From Lumbricus rubellus (lineage: Eukaryota; Annelida; Clitellata; Crassiclitellata; Lumbricidae): 64,000 bases of DNA. Of the stretch, positions 7,320-19,779 are shown in pieces. The stretch spans positions 65,766,804 to 65,830,803 of the forward strand of contig OX243811.1 of assembly GCA_945859605.1 (NCBI GenBank), given 5' to 3'. The first letter of the stretch is position 1. Each line of letters opens with the position of its first letter. The notes below the pieces were generated by a model, which worked only from the letters and a program-made list of their open reading frames with translations, was not told the origin of the DNA and did no database searches. Both the position numbers and the translations under genes were made by a program.

Positions 7320-10300
7320 ATGGCTGCCCCTGTTGACATGATGAGGGATGATGAGTGGATGGTAAATAAAGCCAGAACCTGTCGAAAGCATGATCCATCG
7401 GCGGCCAGAGCCTGGTTAATCGTAGCGAGAACCCTGTTTCCAAGGAATTTTTCCATACAGGTCAGTTTCCACGAAGATATTATATAATATTGTTTCCGAG
7501 CACCTCGTAAACCATTTGCTTGAGTTTAACATCAACTGGTTGTTCCAAACGTTTCACAACAACACGAAGAAATGGCTAAATCTAGCTGATCTAAGCTCTT
7601 ATTATTCTAAGATTATTTAGAGACAAATTCAAGCCTAAAACAAGGGTTTGAACTTGTGAGCGATAATGCAAGCGATATCGCTAATTACTAATTACCGTGT
7701 ATCTGAGATACGGCCCGAATCCCCGCAACGAATATCGGCCAGATCCCCGAAATTTATTTCTATGTGAGGTAATCCTGAAGACTGCGTGCCTGTCCATGTA
7801 AACATTATGGTCCCCCAAGAAATCGCTAACATAGAGCGCTGTGGTCTTATAAGCTGCATCTCATGAGGCAGTGCACTCAGTAAGTAAGTAATTAGCAAGA
7901 AAATAGCACATGTATGTTATGAGTAAGTAAATAGAACATTTTGTGGTAAACACGCACACTGAGTCCCCGTACTCCAAACAATATGGCTGCCAACGAATGC
8001 CGTAAAATTAGAACGCGACCGATCGACGACATCGCAACATGTATCTCAACATGCAAAGCGTGAGGGTCGGTTAGGGCTCAGGTTAGGCGCCGTGAGGGTC
8101 GGTTAGGGTTAGTTTTAGGGTTAGTGCAGCCATTCTGCTGAAATTAAAGCGTCCTTTAATTTTCGCGGAAATATTAGGCCGTATGTCGGGCCGCTCTGTT
8201 ATGCACGCATCTACGGTGGCCATATTGTTTGGAGTACGGGGACTCAGTGTGCGTGTTTACCCATTTTGTTGAATTACAGCAATATAAATAAATTACCGAA
8301 AAAGCATAAAAGGGTGTAGATTAAATGTTCGAAATTCTGTTGATGGAAACGGCCTTTCATATAATGTGGTTTTGACATTTCAGGGTTATGATTATGATGT
8401 TTTTTGCGTGAAATGTTCCTGCGCTTGGTTAATGAATGTTCTGTGCTTTTTGCTGCAGTTTGAGATGTATCAGCTGGAGAAAAGCGGTCGTAACGTACGA
8501 GATATGGTTCGACTTTTCGAAGACATGTAAGAGAATCTTGTTTTGGTTTTAAATGCTGATGAGTTGCTGAGAGAAGAAAATAATAATGATAATCTTCCTT
8601 TTGCAAACTGACAAAGTGCAGTATGATTACAATCAGTGATGAACAGATGATCACAAGTTATTACAAGAGTCGAAGTTAACTGTTGGCAGACAGGCGTCTA
8701 TCATGTCCTACTGCTCAATTTACCGTCATTTGCCGAATGGAAGGCTAAGTGGACCATAGTGGGAGGGTGGCGGGAGGCGATCTGCCTTCATGTGCTCTTG
8801 ACCTGGGACCGATTTTGGCCTATTCTGCCTGTTTTGAAATATGTGAGGCGATCTGGCAAAACCAGGCTATGTCATAAATCGAAAACGACATTTTTATGCC
8901 ATGTTGAACAGTAGAAGTTTCCCTTTAAAACAAGCCCTATTCTGATCAAATATCTTGATATTTGACCGAGTTACGAATATTATAGTGTCCGAAACTGCGA
9001 TATTGCAGTTTGCGGGAAATGCCAGGTAAAGGTGATCACCCTAGTTTCGTTTGTTTACTAAGGCTGCCTCTAAATTCTGCTCATTATCATGGCCTGAAAA
9101 TGATTAGCATAATTTATTTGACCACCATTTGTAAGCCCCAGTCTCAACTCTCAGAGGATACCAAGTTCTATAGGGGTGAAAGGTTATTAAGGTTATTATG
9201 ACCGACGGCAATTATTTGAAAATGCATCACAAGGTACGATTTTGACACTTTGAAAAGATACAACATTCACAAAAAAAAGTAATTAAAAATATTTCCAGAC
9301 GGATTTTAGCTTTGATACTTGGTGAATAATTAGATAAAACAGTGTACTAGGTGAAAAAGGAAAAAAGTAAAAATCGACCTATGACCCCCAGCTCACTCAA
9401 ATCGACCATTATCTCAAAATGCTATCGAACGACATAAGCCTGCTTTTGCCAGATCGCCTCACATATATTTTTGAAAAGTTTATATTACCGGTAGCTTTTC
9501 GGGCGATGAAGTCACTTTCATGATAAGCAGAATGATGTGTATGTCAGGACAGCAAAAATGAGTTTGTTCTCTAGGCTGACGAATTTTTTCAATGAGCCGC
9601 AACTGTGGACGGAGATCCGAGCAATGGCCGAAGCTTTACAAACTGATGCAACAGATGAACAAAGCACGTTCCTCAGAGGTCAGTCAGTGCGTTGCTTATT
9701 TGTCGTTGGCAACAGTTGTGACTGACTCTGGCTCTTTGTTCTCTGTTGTTGCAAAACATAGTTATTGTGTTGCTTCTGCTTTTGTTATCAATAGCTTATT
9801 GATTGATTGGATGTATGAATATATGTGATATGTGTGTTTGTGTGCTTGAACTTATGTATGTTAGTTTGTCTGTACATACGTATGTGTGTGCGTGCATGCG
9901 TGTGTGTGTGGCATTTGTAACCTGTCAAAAGTGCAGAATTTACGACTTTCTGCCTGACATGCATTGTATTGTATTTATGGCATTTTTATAGCAAGCTACT
10001 TATGGATGTGCTACACACATACTATCAAAGTACTGTCAGTGTATAATGCTGATGGCAGGTACAGTTTTAACTGTTAACAGATGTTATTTGAGAAGAAGAA
10101 GAAAGATTTGGTCTGTTTATTGTGTGGTTTTGCCACCGTAAAATTCGTGGGTTTTGTACCAGGTTTGAATGTTGTTTTGACCAAAGAAAATGGCAATTGT
10201 TGTGCAGGTCTGCAGGACTGAGAAAAGCTTAAATTTGAAGTTGTGTACTTACTGTCAAATGTTTCTTTGCTAAGTCAAATGTTTCTTTTCAAATCTCATT

Positions 10301-13300
10301 TGACTCATGTTATCCAATTCAAACCATATCTTACAATGCCAGAAAATCTCTTACCTAAATAAATTATTTAGTTTGCATCGTGATACCTAGCATTATGTTG
10401 CCCGAGTTTATCGTAAATTGCCTCTGAATGCCATATCTTGCCTTGCCTTCTTCATGTGGTATTATCTTGACTTGCCTTAGCATGCATCTTCCTCTGGTGG
10501 CTGACTATCCGCGCCTCAGATTCACATTTCGGTGTCACCTTGCACGAGTAAGAAATTTATGTAATAATAATAATAATAATCATTATGTTTTGCCTTCTTG
10601 ATGTTGTTTTACCTTCGCTTACGTTATCTTGCCTTGCCTTCTTTATGTTAAATTACCTTGGCTTAGTGTATCTTACCCTGTCTTCTTTTTGTTTGCCTTG
10701 ACTAATCTTTTTCTTGCCATCGTTATGTTGTATTACCTCAACTAACCTTATCGTGACTTGCCTAAGTAAAGTTTCTTGCCTTTGAATCCTGACCTATCAC
10801 GTTACTTCTATCACGTTACTTCTATCACGTTACTTGTATCACGTTACTTCTATCACGTTACTTCTATCACGTTACTTCTATCACGTTACTTGTATCACGT
10901 TACTTCTATCACGTTACTTCTATCACGTTACTTCTATCACGTTACTTCTATCACGTTACTTCTATCACGTTACTTCTATCACGTTACTTCTATCACGTTA
11001 CTTCTATCACGTTACTTCTATCACGTTACTTCTATCACGTTACTTCTATCACGTTACTTCTATCACATTGCTTCTAGAGGTCTTCACTTCTCTGGCGAAG
11101 GACATCCAGTGTCGCATTCTCTTGCGTGTCGCCGAGACTTCGACGGACGTCTTGCAACAATGTCGACTGCGACTTCTCATCGTCGAACGCTATCCGTCGC
11201 AAGTTCCCGATCAAGGGGTGAGTCGCTAAATCACGTCTCTTGATGAAAGTGATGCAAGGTTATTTGAGACATAGATGCTTAGGTAAGTTAAGGCTGATGT
11301 GGTATCTTAAGGTAAGGCTAAGTAAGACAATGGCAGTTGTAGAGTTCAAATTTCTGATACATGCTATTTGAGAGCTAAACTCAGGGAATCAACTTCTGCT
11401 CATGAGCATTGAGACAATTAATTTTTTAGATCGGGTTCTGTGCTTGGCTCATTGAGTGAATTCCCAAATTCACCTCTGCCTACATGCATGATGTGTTGCA
11501 CTGGTTGCCTGTAGCCTCGCATATATAGGTGCCTTGAAGGGGTGCTATACACATGTGGAATTGTGGATCCATGAATTAATTAATTAATTGATTGCACAGA
11601 CATCACATGGGCACCTCACTGTCCTCACATACAACTAACAGCAGGAATCAGGATAGGCCTTAGAAAGAAGAAACAAGTTTTGAGTCACGATTTGAATGGG
11701 TCAGTTGAATCAGCCGCTCGCAGGGCAGGAAGAAGACTGAGAAAGCGCGGTCACGAAAGCGGATTCTCATGCGTAGTACACGAAGATCGCTTTGCTCAAG
11801 CGATCTGAGTCGTAATCTGGAAGCGGAAGGATGCGTCCTGATGCCTAATCGTACATTTCCACGCCTTTCCATCCGTTGTCCTCTGTTTGATCGACGGATT
11901 TCGATGAATTGTTTATTGTCTGAATTGTTGTTTCAGGAGAAGTTGGTTGAATCTCTTCTTCAGGCGGAGCACGTCGCACACGCAACGTCTCCTGTCAACC
12001 CATACAGACGATATCTCGGTCAGTCTATGGCGCGTTGATTCTATACAGGAGCTAGATAAATGTCGTCCATGTTACTTGCAGTCTCATCTACGTAAATGTG
12101 ATTATTGTTATTATTATTATTTGTGTCCCGAGATATACAGGATCCCTCATGACTTCACTAACGCCTAATATAAAATAAAAAAGTCTGAAAAGGCTCTAAG
12201 TACTTTTATTTTTATTATTTTTATTATTATCGTTATATTGTATTATTGTAACTATTATTACTATTATCCTTCTCTTCATTACTATTTTTATTATTATTAT
12301 TATTCAAACAGTAAGAATCATATTTTACTCATAACTTTGAACAGGATCAATAAAGTTTGTGTAATTTTAAGGATGATACTTTTCTCTTTAAAACGGTATA
12401 TGACCATCTAATTTAAAAAAATTGAGTCATGCCTGGTTTTGTCAGATGGGTAATACTTAAAATGCTATATACCGCAGCATCACCGCTACAGTTATTGCGT
12501 TGCTTTACATAAGATTACGTTAGATGTTAATTACATGAATGATTTTGTTTTCTCTTGGCCAGCGTGCAGCGTTCTTCCGATGTTGTTGTGCGGTGGTCAA
12601 CCAAAACCATCGCCAAGAAATCTTTGTCGTTGGCTACGAAAAGCGATTGAGTTCTACATCTGCTTCATCGCACAGAGGACGTTGAAGGCCGGCTCATCGT
12701 CCAACAACAATGGTTCGTACCATCAACTATGCTCAGCCCCCCTTTCGCTTTGTGATGAAACAAATCACCCCATCTTCTTGATAGACTCTGTAGTATGTGC
12801 TATGTAAATAGGCCTCTGTTAAGCAGCGTGTTGTGCCTCTCTGGGGTGCTTATTGTTCCACAAACTATACCTCCAATGTCACTGCCGAATGAGGTAACGT
12901 TGTAATATTCAACACTTGTGTAACACTATAATTACGTGTAGACTTCTACTTCGTTAGCATAAAATGCAGATACATGGTTATAGATTTCTAAACATTTCAA
13001 TATGGTGTACAAGGATATTAAACTACAAAATAGCAAAATTAAAACCAACTCTGAGATAGGTCAGTTACAAGCCCTTGGTGATTTCACATGGACTAACTCT
13101 GGTTACAGTGCAGTAGCTATAGCTATATCTTCTACATAGGATCTTTGTACGAAGACATCATAAATCAATTGTGCGAATACTTGAATGATTTTTGAATCCT
13201 TCGCTGACATTGTAGATCGTCAGACGGTTTCTCCGATTGGCGGAAGCGCTTCTGCTGCGTTGCTCGATGCTACGGATTCCAATTCCATCTTCTCGGATAA

Positions 13301-15139
13301 AGATGATCACATCGTCGATCCATGGCATCAGCTTTGTCAGTTGGTCCATCTCGTCGCGAACCACTTGCAGTGGAACATTGGACGACTTTTCCAGGGTGAC
13401 AGGTAGTCGCAATTTTACACTCACTAAAATGGAAACTCTGTAATATTTTTGAATATTCTCATACAGTGATCCAATGTTTATGAACTTGGAAGATCACGGG
13501 AACTATCCTGTGAAGAGAACTAGCAAACAAGGGTGTCTTGTTTATACAAGAAAAACTATATCTGAGATTGGATCATTGGTGCCAAGACTCAATTACATTA
13601 CTCTGGCGCTGCTTGATTGTGTAGTGGTTAGTGTGCTGGTCTCTGCATTACCTCCCCTGCTTGACATTGACAATGCTTGTTGCACTGTTGCTGATATCGT
13701 CAATGCTGTTGTCTGACATTGACAATGCGTGTTTCTAATATTGACAGTCTGACATGGACAATGTTGGTTGTTCTACATTGAGAATGCATGTTGTGTGCCA
13801 ATGACACTTCATGAACATTGTCTGACATTGACGGTGTGTCTTGTCTGTGCATTTAGCCTGGATTGTCAGTGGCAGCAGATCCTGACGATGTCCGAATCCG
13901 TGTCACACGTGGATCCATCTCGCAAAGAGATCCAACTTCAGGAAGTTCTGCTGTGTGCAGCGGTCCTGCTCGTCCAATGCATCCTGGCTTACATGGCAGC
14001 CGTTGAGTCGTCCACTTCGTCCTCCGGTCAAGGCGTCAATTCCAGTCATCCACCGTACGTCTTGGTCGAGCTTTTCCGCATCGATCCACCGATCGACGCA
14101 AGTGCCGAGTAAGGACAATTGATTAATTTATCCGCTTCTTGACTAAGTAACTTGTGAAACTGTCGTGCTTAGAATTAATTTATGAAAAAAGAAACTGCGT
14201 CATTCCAACTATGGAATTGATCTCTTATCTGAATGTCATTAAATATTTTTTATATAAAAATGATTGAATTTTGGCAACCATCGTTTGTTTCGATTTGCTT
14301 TCTTGAATTTCTATAAATGGAGTAAGCACTGTTGCACTCGAAACAGACGATATTCGAGTTGGCAGAAACATGTACATTCGTACACAATGAATAAGTATGG
14401 TTTATATCGTTGCATGCAAACCATTGTTGTTTTGAAAAGGCCGAAATTGAAGCGATTGAAGCCGGAAGATGGTCTTCCGAAGATTTTCCTGTCAGGCAAA
14501 ATTTCGTCGTCGGCTCACAACGCAGCAACCGAAGATGTCATCCAGAATTTCATGATGGCTCTCAACTGTTGGCATCTGCTCAACTCACCTGCGCTCGAGA
14601 AAGGTAATCAGCACAGCACTTTAAAAGACAATAAGTGCAATACAATACAATGAAACAATACAGTGAAACAATGACGAATTGAAGAATACTGCTTTTAAGC
14701 CTCTTCTGAACGGGTTACTGCTTGTGCTGGAGAATTTAACTGTAACCATTGTGTTTTGTCATCCCGCAAAATATCGGCGGGCGCCCATGGAAATACTTCA
14801 GTGTAGACTATGGTTTTTGGATGTTTGCCCATGATCTGTTCAGTTATTGAAGTTATTGAAGAAGAGGTTTACAATTGGTTGTAGAATTCCAGAGTGTCAG
14901 TGAGCATTGGTCGGTGGACAGATGGCAATGGATGTCGCGTTTTGAAATCGATGTCTTCATGTATCAGGTTTGTTTTCTAACTGTCTATGTATCAATTAAT
15001 TTTATAAACGAACAGAAACTTTCTAACAGATTTTCCCGACATTAGTCGCCATGCCAAGCATACAGCTTGCATAGCAAATGAGGCATGAGTGAAAAGCCCA
15101 GACTTCCTTCAAGCCTATCAAATCAATGTATTGATCTCA

Positions 15140-15186
<47 letters not shown>

Positions 15187-18173
15187 GTTAATCAACATGA
15201 TCAAATAATCATAGAGAAAGCAACATGTTGAAATTTGTTAATACAAGACCTCGGTTAACAAAATGCCATTCGTGTAAAATACATATTTGAATAAAATTTA
15301 ATGATTACGGAATATTTTTAATGGATGTTTAGGGTTACTACACGGATGTCATTTCTCGGCTGCAGCCAATTCAGAGTGCTCAGAACTCAACTGCTTCTCG
15401 ACATCGACAAGTAACGGCACTCGATTCTTATTCTAACATGTCTCAATTGTCTCATCCATGTTTCGTTTATATTGGACCATCTTCGTGGCACAGTCTTTCA
15501 TAGTGACTGACGTTTTGTCGCATTCAGTTCTATGCATCAAACATTCTAAAATTAAGTGTGCAATGTTTCTGAGGAGTTTAACAGGTTGTATACACGCTTG
15601 CACTGGTACTGATTATAATTTTTTTTTAAAATTCCGAAATGTTGTTTAAATTGAACAAGTTATGTAACATTGTTTCGGATTGTTATATTTGCAGATGAGC
15701 CTACAGTTGGCCTGCTGCTATTACAGTCTCTCAAAGTACACAGTAAGTACTTAATACTTAACGTAACATGGCATGGACAGCCTCTCTTTAGTCTGTGACA
15801 GAATATAATTGCTCAAAATATTATGTAGCACTTTGCCTGATACAATTTGTTAAAGTAGCTATTTGCTGAAATAAGAAGACCAATTAAAAGAACAAAATAT
15901 TTGTTAAATAACAAACCATTCGTTAATATAACAAAGCCATTAATTGAAGGAACAAGACTTCATTAAAATAATGACGCCATTTATTATATAACGACACCAT
16001 CATTAAAATAGCATAACCATTCCTTAAAATAACTAGACCAATTTCATTAATAAAAGTGAGATTGCACAAAGTAATCAGATAATAATTATTGGCCTCTGAA
16101 TAACTTTTCTGCGTTTCAATTTGCAGGAGGTCGTTGATATGGTTCTTTACATAATCGGAACTTTCCAGCCGAACACTGGTTCCCTGCTTGGCCAGGAGCC
16201 GCTCGTGACCCAGAGGGGCAAAGGTCGTCAGCTGTGCCTCTTGCCTTTGGTGGACTCGGAAATCTTCTCATACTGCGTCCATCTTCTTATTGCCTGTCTT
16301 AAGGTACAAATCAAATCAAATCAATCAACTTTATTTTTTGTTCATTAATTTTATGTTTAATGCTGTGTCCCACTGATATGTTAGCCAGTTGTAGGAGAGA
16401 TAAACTGTTTGTTGAATATAGTAGCTGCTGTTGGACCGTGCCTTCTCATGCATTCAACTATCATACACTGCAGCTGTCTTCCATTTACAATCTTTAACAC
16501 TGCACCACATGCAGCAAAATATATGCATGCATACAAACCAGACGTAAGAGAAGTTACCCTTTTACATTAAAAAAAAGCAAACTTAAAGGAAATTTGTTTA
16601 ATTGTAGCAATCTTCGAAAGTATCGTTTACTTAAGCAAACGTAGGAATTTTACTTTGATAATCATAAAGTTATTTGAATGTTGAATAAAATCATGCAGTG
16701 AATAATGATTGCTTTCTTTACCTTGCGTTGTTTTCGTAATAATCATTTGATTAATTTTCTAGGATCGAGCTTGGAAGATGAATCCAGGTAACGAACTGTC
16801 ACCTGGCTATGCGGCAAACGCAGCTCAGCTTGACATGGTTCTTGGTCACATGATGGTCTTGATGCAACACGATTGGCCAAAGTACGAGCCAATGATGTGC
16901 GAGATTTTAAATGGCATCAAGAAACGCAGCCATTTCGCATACAGCCTCTTCTTCAACTACATAATTAGTATCCTTTTATTGTTTGCTGGTCATTTGAATG
17001 AATTATTTATTTTTGTACATTGAAATGTTGTGGAAAAGAATCAAGTAAATGTTCCAACAAGTTTTAAACATGTCTCACAGGTTACACGTTCGTGCATTTT
17101 GGACCTGTAAACTTGCCTTACCTAACTTGTCTTTGCCTACTAGATACTTGTTTGACCCTGTGCCAGAACAGTACTGAGTTCCTAAGCTTCGTCATTTGTA
17201 AATAAATGATCATCCCAATATTATTGTTAGTAATGAATTCACTTGAAAAGGTATCTGGAAAAACACATGTGTGAAGCATTCAATGTTCACAAAATAACAG
17301 AATGGTTTGGACAGCTGGTATTAGTGAATGCTATTGATGAGGACCTGTTTAAGACAAGGCTTAGGAATCACTCATGTTTTGGTAATTTGGGGCAAACTGT
17401 AAAACTTATCTGAGGAAGCTGACCTAAAAATTGACTCAATTGTTACCAATTTTTATGTGTTACAATCGTGATTAACGAAATCTAAAGACATTGATCTGTT
17501 GGAGGAGTTTGCTTTTCTTCGAACACCAGAGGGAGGACGAGTTAGTCTCGACATTCTGCTGACGTCGCCAGGAAAAACGGGTTCACAGTAAGTGACGTTT
17601 GAACAAATCTGTGCCATTCTTTAAATTTAATTTTCGAAGAAAAGCCGTTGACACCATTGGAAAGAGCAGAAAATTTTAAGTTTAGAACATATTACTAAAT
17701 TCTGATGAAAATTCTGCTCACTTTTGTGTGGTTCATGTAACGAAGGTAATTTTCAACTGGTGATTTCTTGCTAAAACGATTTCTCAAAATGCTAAGACTA
17801 TAAATCTTTAAAAATTCATAACTATTTCATTTCAAAAGATGCAAATATACGGTTTTCACCAACTTGATCAACTATATCTGTAATATTTAAAACAAAATTA
17901 AACTCATTTTGTGAAATTTCCGACTTTGGGAGGGTTTTCTTATGCACGGTCAAATATTTTCTGGCGGCCTTGGTGGATTACAGGAACTAATTTTGCGTTT
18001 TGTTTTGTTGCAGGCCGCGTACAATAACACGTGGTGTGAACAAAGGTGCGAAAGAAGATTTCAAGGCAGCAATGGAACGACAAATCACGAGAACAGAAGA
18101 AAACATTTCGTTGCTGCTTCGGACATTTATTCTTGATGAAGCGGATATCATAACGCAAAATCTACAGGCTTAA
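7320..18173 (+). CDS. INTS10: Integrator complex subunit 10, 16 coding exons
   Basis: Coding exons: 7320-7460, 8459-8526, 9575-9678, 11078-11217, 11937-12018, 12563-12712, 13216-13402, 13857-14108, 14440-14603, 14885-14967, 15333-15410, 15695-15742, 16127-16303, 16763-16967, 17488-17587, 18014-18173. All introns are GT-AG and every phase matches, giving 712 codons; human INTS10, as I recall, is about 710. Diagnostic matches are ARAWLIVARTLFPRNFSIQ near the N-terminus, HIVDPWHQLC (residues ~240), LGHMMVLMQHDWP and SLFFNYI, then FLRTPEGGRVSLDILL and TRGVNKGAKEDFKAAMERQ near the C-terminus. INTS10 is a helical-repeat subunit of the nuclear Integrator complex, in the module with INTS13/14/15, which helps snRNA 3'-end processing and early transcription termination. 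The start ATG has a good context (A at -3, G at +4). Exon 7 uses the donor at 13403 (AG|GTAGTC) and not the GT at 13396, because only the former keeps frame. Confidence 0.96.
7945..8261. mobile_element. hAT-type MITE in INTS10 intron 1
   Basis: This 317-bp element has perfect terminal inverted repeats of about 40 bp, beginning GGTAAACACGCACACTGAG and continuing through CCCCGTACTCCAAACAATAT. It is flanked on both sides by the 8-mer CATTTTGT, a target duplication of the length made by hAT or P transposases. There is no coding capacity. Inside, 8085-8135 has a G-rich run with several TTAGGG copies. Confidence 0.92.
8640..8775 (+). repeat. Dispersed repeat, copy 1
   Basis: This block closely resembles 54285-54420. 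Both start ACAGATNATCACAAGTTATTAC, continue through ATCATG(T/C)CCTACTGCTCA, and contain CTGCCGAATGGAAGG-like and GGGAGGGTGG-like segments. It is a dispersed repeat of unknown class in INTS10 intron 2. Confidence 0.75.
8843..9462. mobile_element. TIR element in INTS10 intron 2
   Basis: The ends are inverse copies for about 35 bp: GTGAGGCGATCTGGCAAAA at 8843 and TTTTGCCAGATCGCCTCAC ending at 9462. The bases AT/TA beyond each end continue the symmetry, so the exact boundary and target duplication are unclear. The 620-bp interior has no supported gene. This is probably a non-autonomous DNA transposon. Confidence 0.75.
10430..10785. repeat. Degenerate CTTGCCTT-type minisatellite
   Basis: The segment is built from variants of 'TTGCCTTGCCTTCTTNATGTT' with 'ATTACCTTGACTTA', repeating roughly every 45 bp with many substitutions. 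It lies in INTS10 intron 3, directly before the regular 14-bp array. Confidence 0.6.
10794..11077. repeat. 14-bp minisatellite ending in splice acceptor
   Basis: About 20 head-to-tail copies of a 14-mer (TCACGTTACTTCTA) fill the end of INTS10 intron 3. A few units carry G for C (ACTTGTA). The last unit is changed to TCACATTGCTTCTAG, and that AG is the acceptor of exon 4 (exon starts 11078). Because the unit is pyrimidine-rich, the array itself supplies the polypyrimidine tract. Open frames through the array are a by-product of the repeat. Confidence 0.95.
13660..13845. repeat. Degenerate TGACATTGACAATG repeats
   Basis: Variants of 'TCTGACATTGACAATGCNTGTT' recur irregularly through the end of INTS10 intron 7, just before exon 8 (13857). 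This is a decayed minisatellite with no function visible. Confidence 0.65.
15141..15183. repeat. (AAT)n microsatellite
   Basis: An uninterrupted ATA/ATT-type trinucleotide run of about 14 units lies in INTS10 intron 10. Similar shorter runs occur at 10562-10581, 12107-12120, 12288-12303, 24311-24340 and in many CPLANE1 introns. Confidence 0.9.
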
Positions 18174-18350
18174 CATGTCGTGCTTAGAGACTTCTATAAG
18201 ACTGATGCCAAATTTCTTGTTCTATTCTCAGTTTAACAATGAAATGTACTTGGCTATGAAAATTCTTTGTTATACTTCTGCAATGCTGTGCAGAGCATGC
18301 CATGTTGATTGAGTGGTAGTTTATGTTATGCACGTATTTGTTGCAAATGA

Positions 18351-18360
18351 AATAAATAAA
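18351..18360 (+). terminator. INTS10 polyadenylation signals (AATAAATAAA)
   Basis: Two overlapping AATAAA hexamers lie 178 bp after the INTS10 stop codon (18171-18173), a normal 3'UTR distance. They are the first canonical hexamers downstream. Confidence 0.75.
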
Positions 18361-19575
18361 AGTTCTTCCTGTTGAGGCCAAATGATTTGCTTGAACTTGA
18401 GATGCAACAGTCCGGTGAACCAAAATGCCTTAAATTCATCCTTACTCCTCACAAAACATTATTCAACAAGGTAATCTAATGATCGGAAGCTGCTGGGCAT
18501 GCCTAAAACAAGGTTTTCTTTGCAATTGGGATTCTTAGTTGCTGGACCTTGATTTTGGAATTGTCGCAGAACTTGTCATGTTGTTTTCAGCGTAAAACTT
18601 ACTGAAGTTGTTGAATTGCTTATCTACCGATGTTACTGTCTTACTGGACTGATATTATAGATAGTAACCTGATTACAGCTTGGTTTTGGAGCACCATCAG
18701 TAGATACCTTGTGCCTTAGATAAGACACTGCTGGGACAACAGATGTTAGATATTACTATTTGGTAGATGATGATTCATGTTACAAGTAAATAGCAAGAAG
18801 TTGCATAAAATAATGACCTCATGTTTTCATATGGTATTACATTTACCCAACAGTGTTACATCAGAATTAAATATTCAGTAATTACGTCATGTTAATAATA
18901 ATTAATACAAGTAGAATTACATTTCACTCGCTGTCTTGCATAAGAATTATTGTACATCAGAGTTGTTAAACCATCTTCATAGAAAATAATGCTGGTTCTT
19001 TTTATTCCACGTTCTGCTTTTGAAGTGTTTTTTTAAAGGCACTATGCGACGTATGCATACAATGTACAATACATACAGTTGTTAAAACTTAATTGTACAT
19101 AAATACTAAACAAATTCGTTGACCTAACCTCCCAGGATGACCTCTGGGTTTTTAAAGTACATACGAGCATCCGTTAGTAGGTAAGTACTCTCAAGTACTT
19201 GATAGACTAAAAGGCACCAAAGTAATGTTCTTACAGACATCTTTAAAATCTTTACCTAATGAAACCATGATGTCATCTTCATCTGCTCATGAGTCTGTTC
19301 ATTGGCCCTGAATGTGGTGGCTCTTCAGGTTCACTATTTTACTGTGTATTGTTTTAAATTGTTTTGCTAACCTATCAATTTCAATAGTTAATGACATTGA
19401 ACTTTCAAATAGCGTAACCGTGCATAGAGAGACCACTTCTCATTCGTTTCACTATATATTATAAATGCTCAATTACAGTTACAATTACTAGTAAGCATAT
19501 TGAAATGTTTATCTTCAAATTATAACTATAATTATAGCACATTTAGTTGAATTCTTGACTACGAAAGACTCAAAC
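18361..19575. other. Intergenic space between convergent genes
   Basis: About 1.2 kb of AT-rich sequence lies between the INTS10 and CPLANE1 3' ends. I see no open frame with recognisable motifs, no RNA gene and no transposon ends. Confidence 0.6.
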
Positions 19576-19581
19576 TTTATT
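19576..19581 (-). terminator. Candidate CPLANE1 polyadenylation signal
   Basis: TTTATT on the plus strand reads AATAAA on the minus strand, about 200 bp beyond the CPLANE1 stop codon. A second candidate lies near 18998. Choice between them needs transcript data. Confidence 0.5.
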
Positions 19582-19779
19582 TCACTTCCATAATCCCTTA
19601 ATAATGACAAGAAGTATTGTTTTCACAGCAGCTGATACTGCTCATCCTCACGTCCTCATCTTTAAAGGACAAAGGAACTGTGCAGTACAATGAGACTGGC
19701 AAAAGTAGTGTTTTCACAGCAGCTGTTGTCTCCTCAAATCTTCACCTGTCAAAGGTGAGACTGGCACTATATGTATAAA

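Noticed and set aside
8075..8135. TTAGGG telomere-like repeats
   Set aside because: Only a few irregular units, located inside a 317-bp MITE in an intron. This is not a telomere or a fusion site.
10776..11243. 155- and 131-codon frames with repeating SRYFYHVTSITLLL
   Set aside because: They are translations of the 14-bp minisatellite (42-bp reading cycle), ending in INTS10 exon 4 in whatever frame. Only the part after 11078 is coding, as exon 4.
13396..13397. GT at 13396 as INTS10 exon 7 donor
   Set aside because: It gives phase 1, but exon 8 needs phase 2. The donor at 13403 fits and keeps the reading frame.
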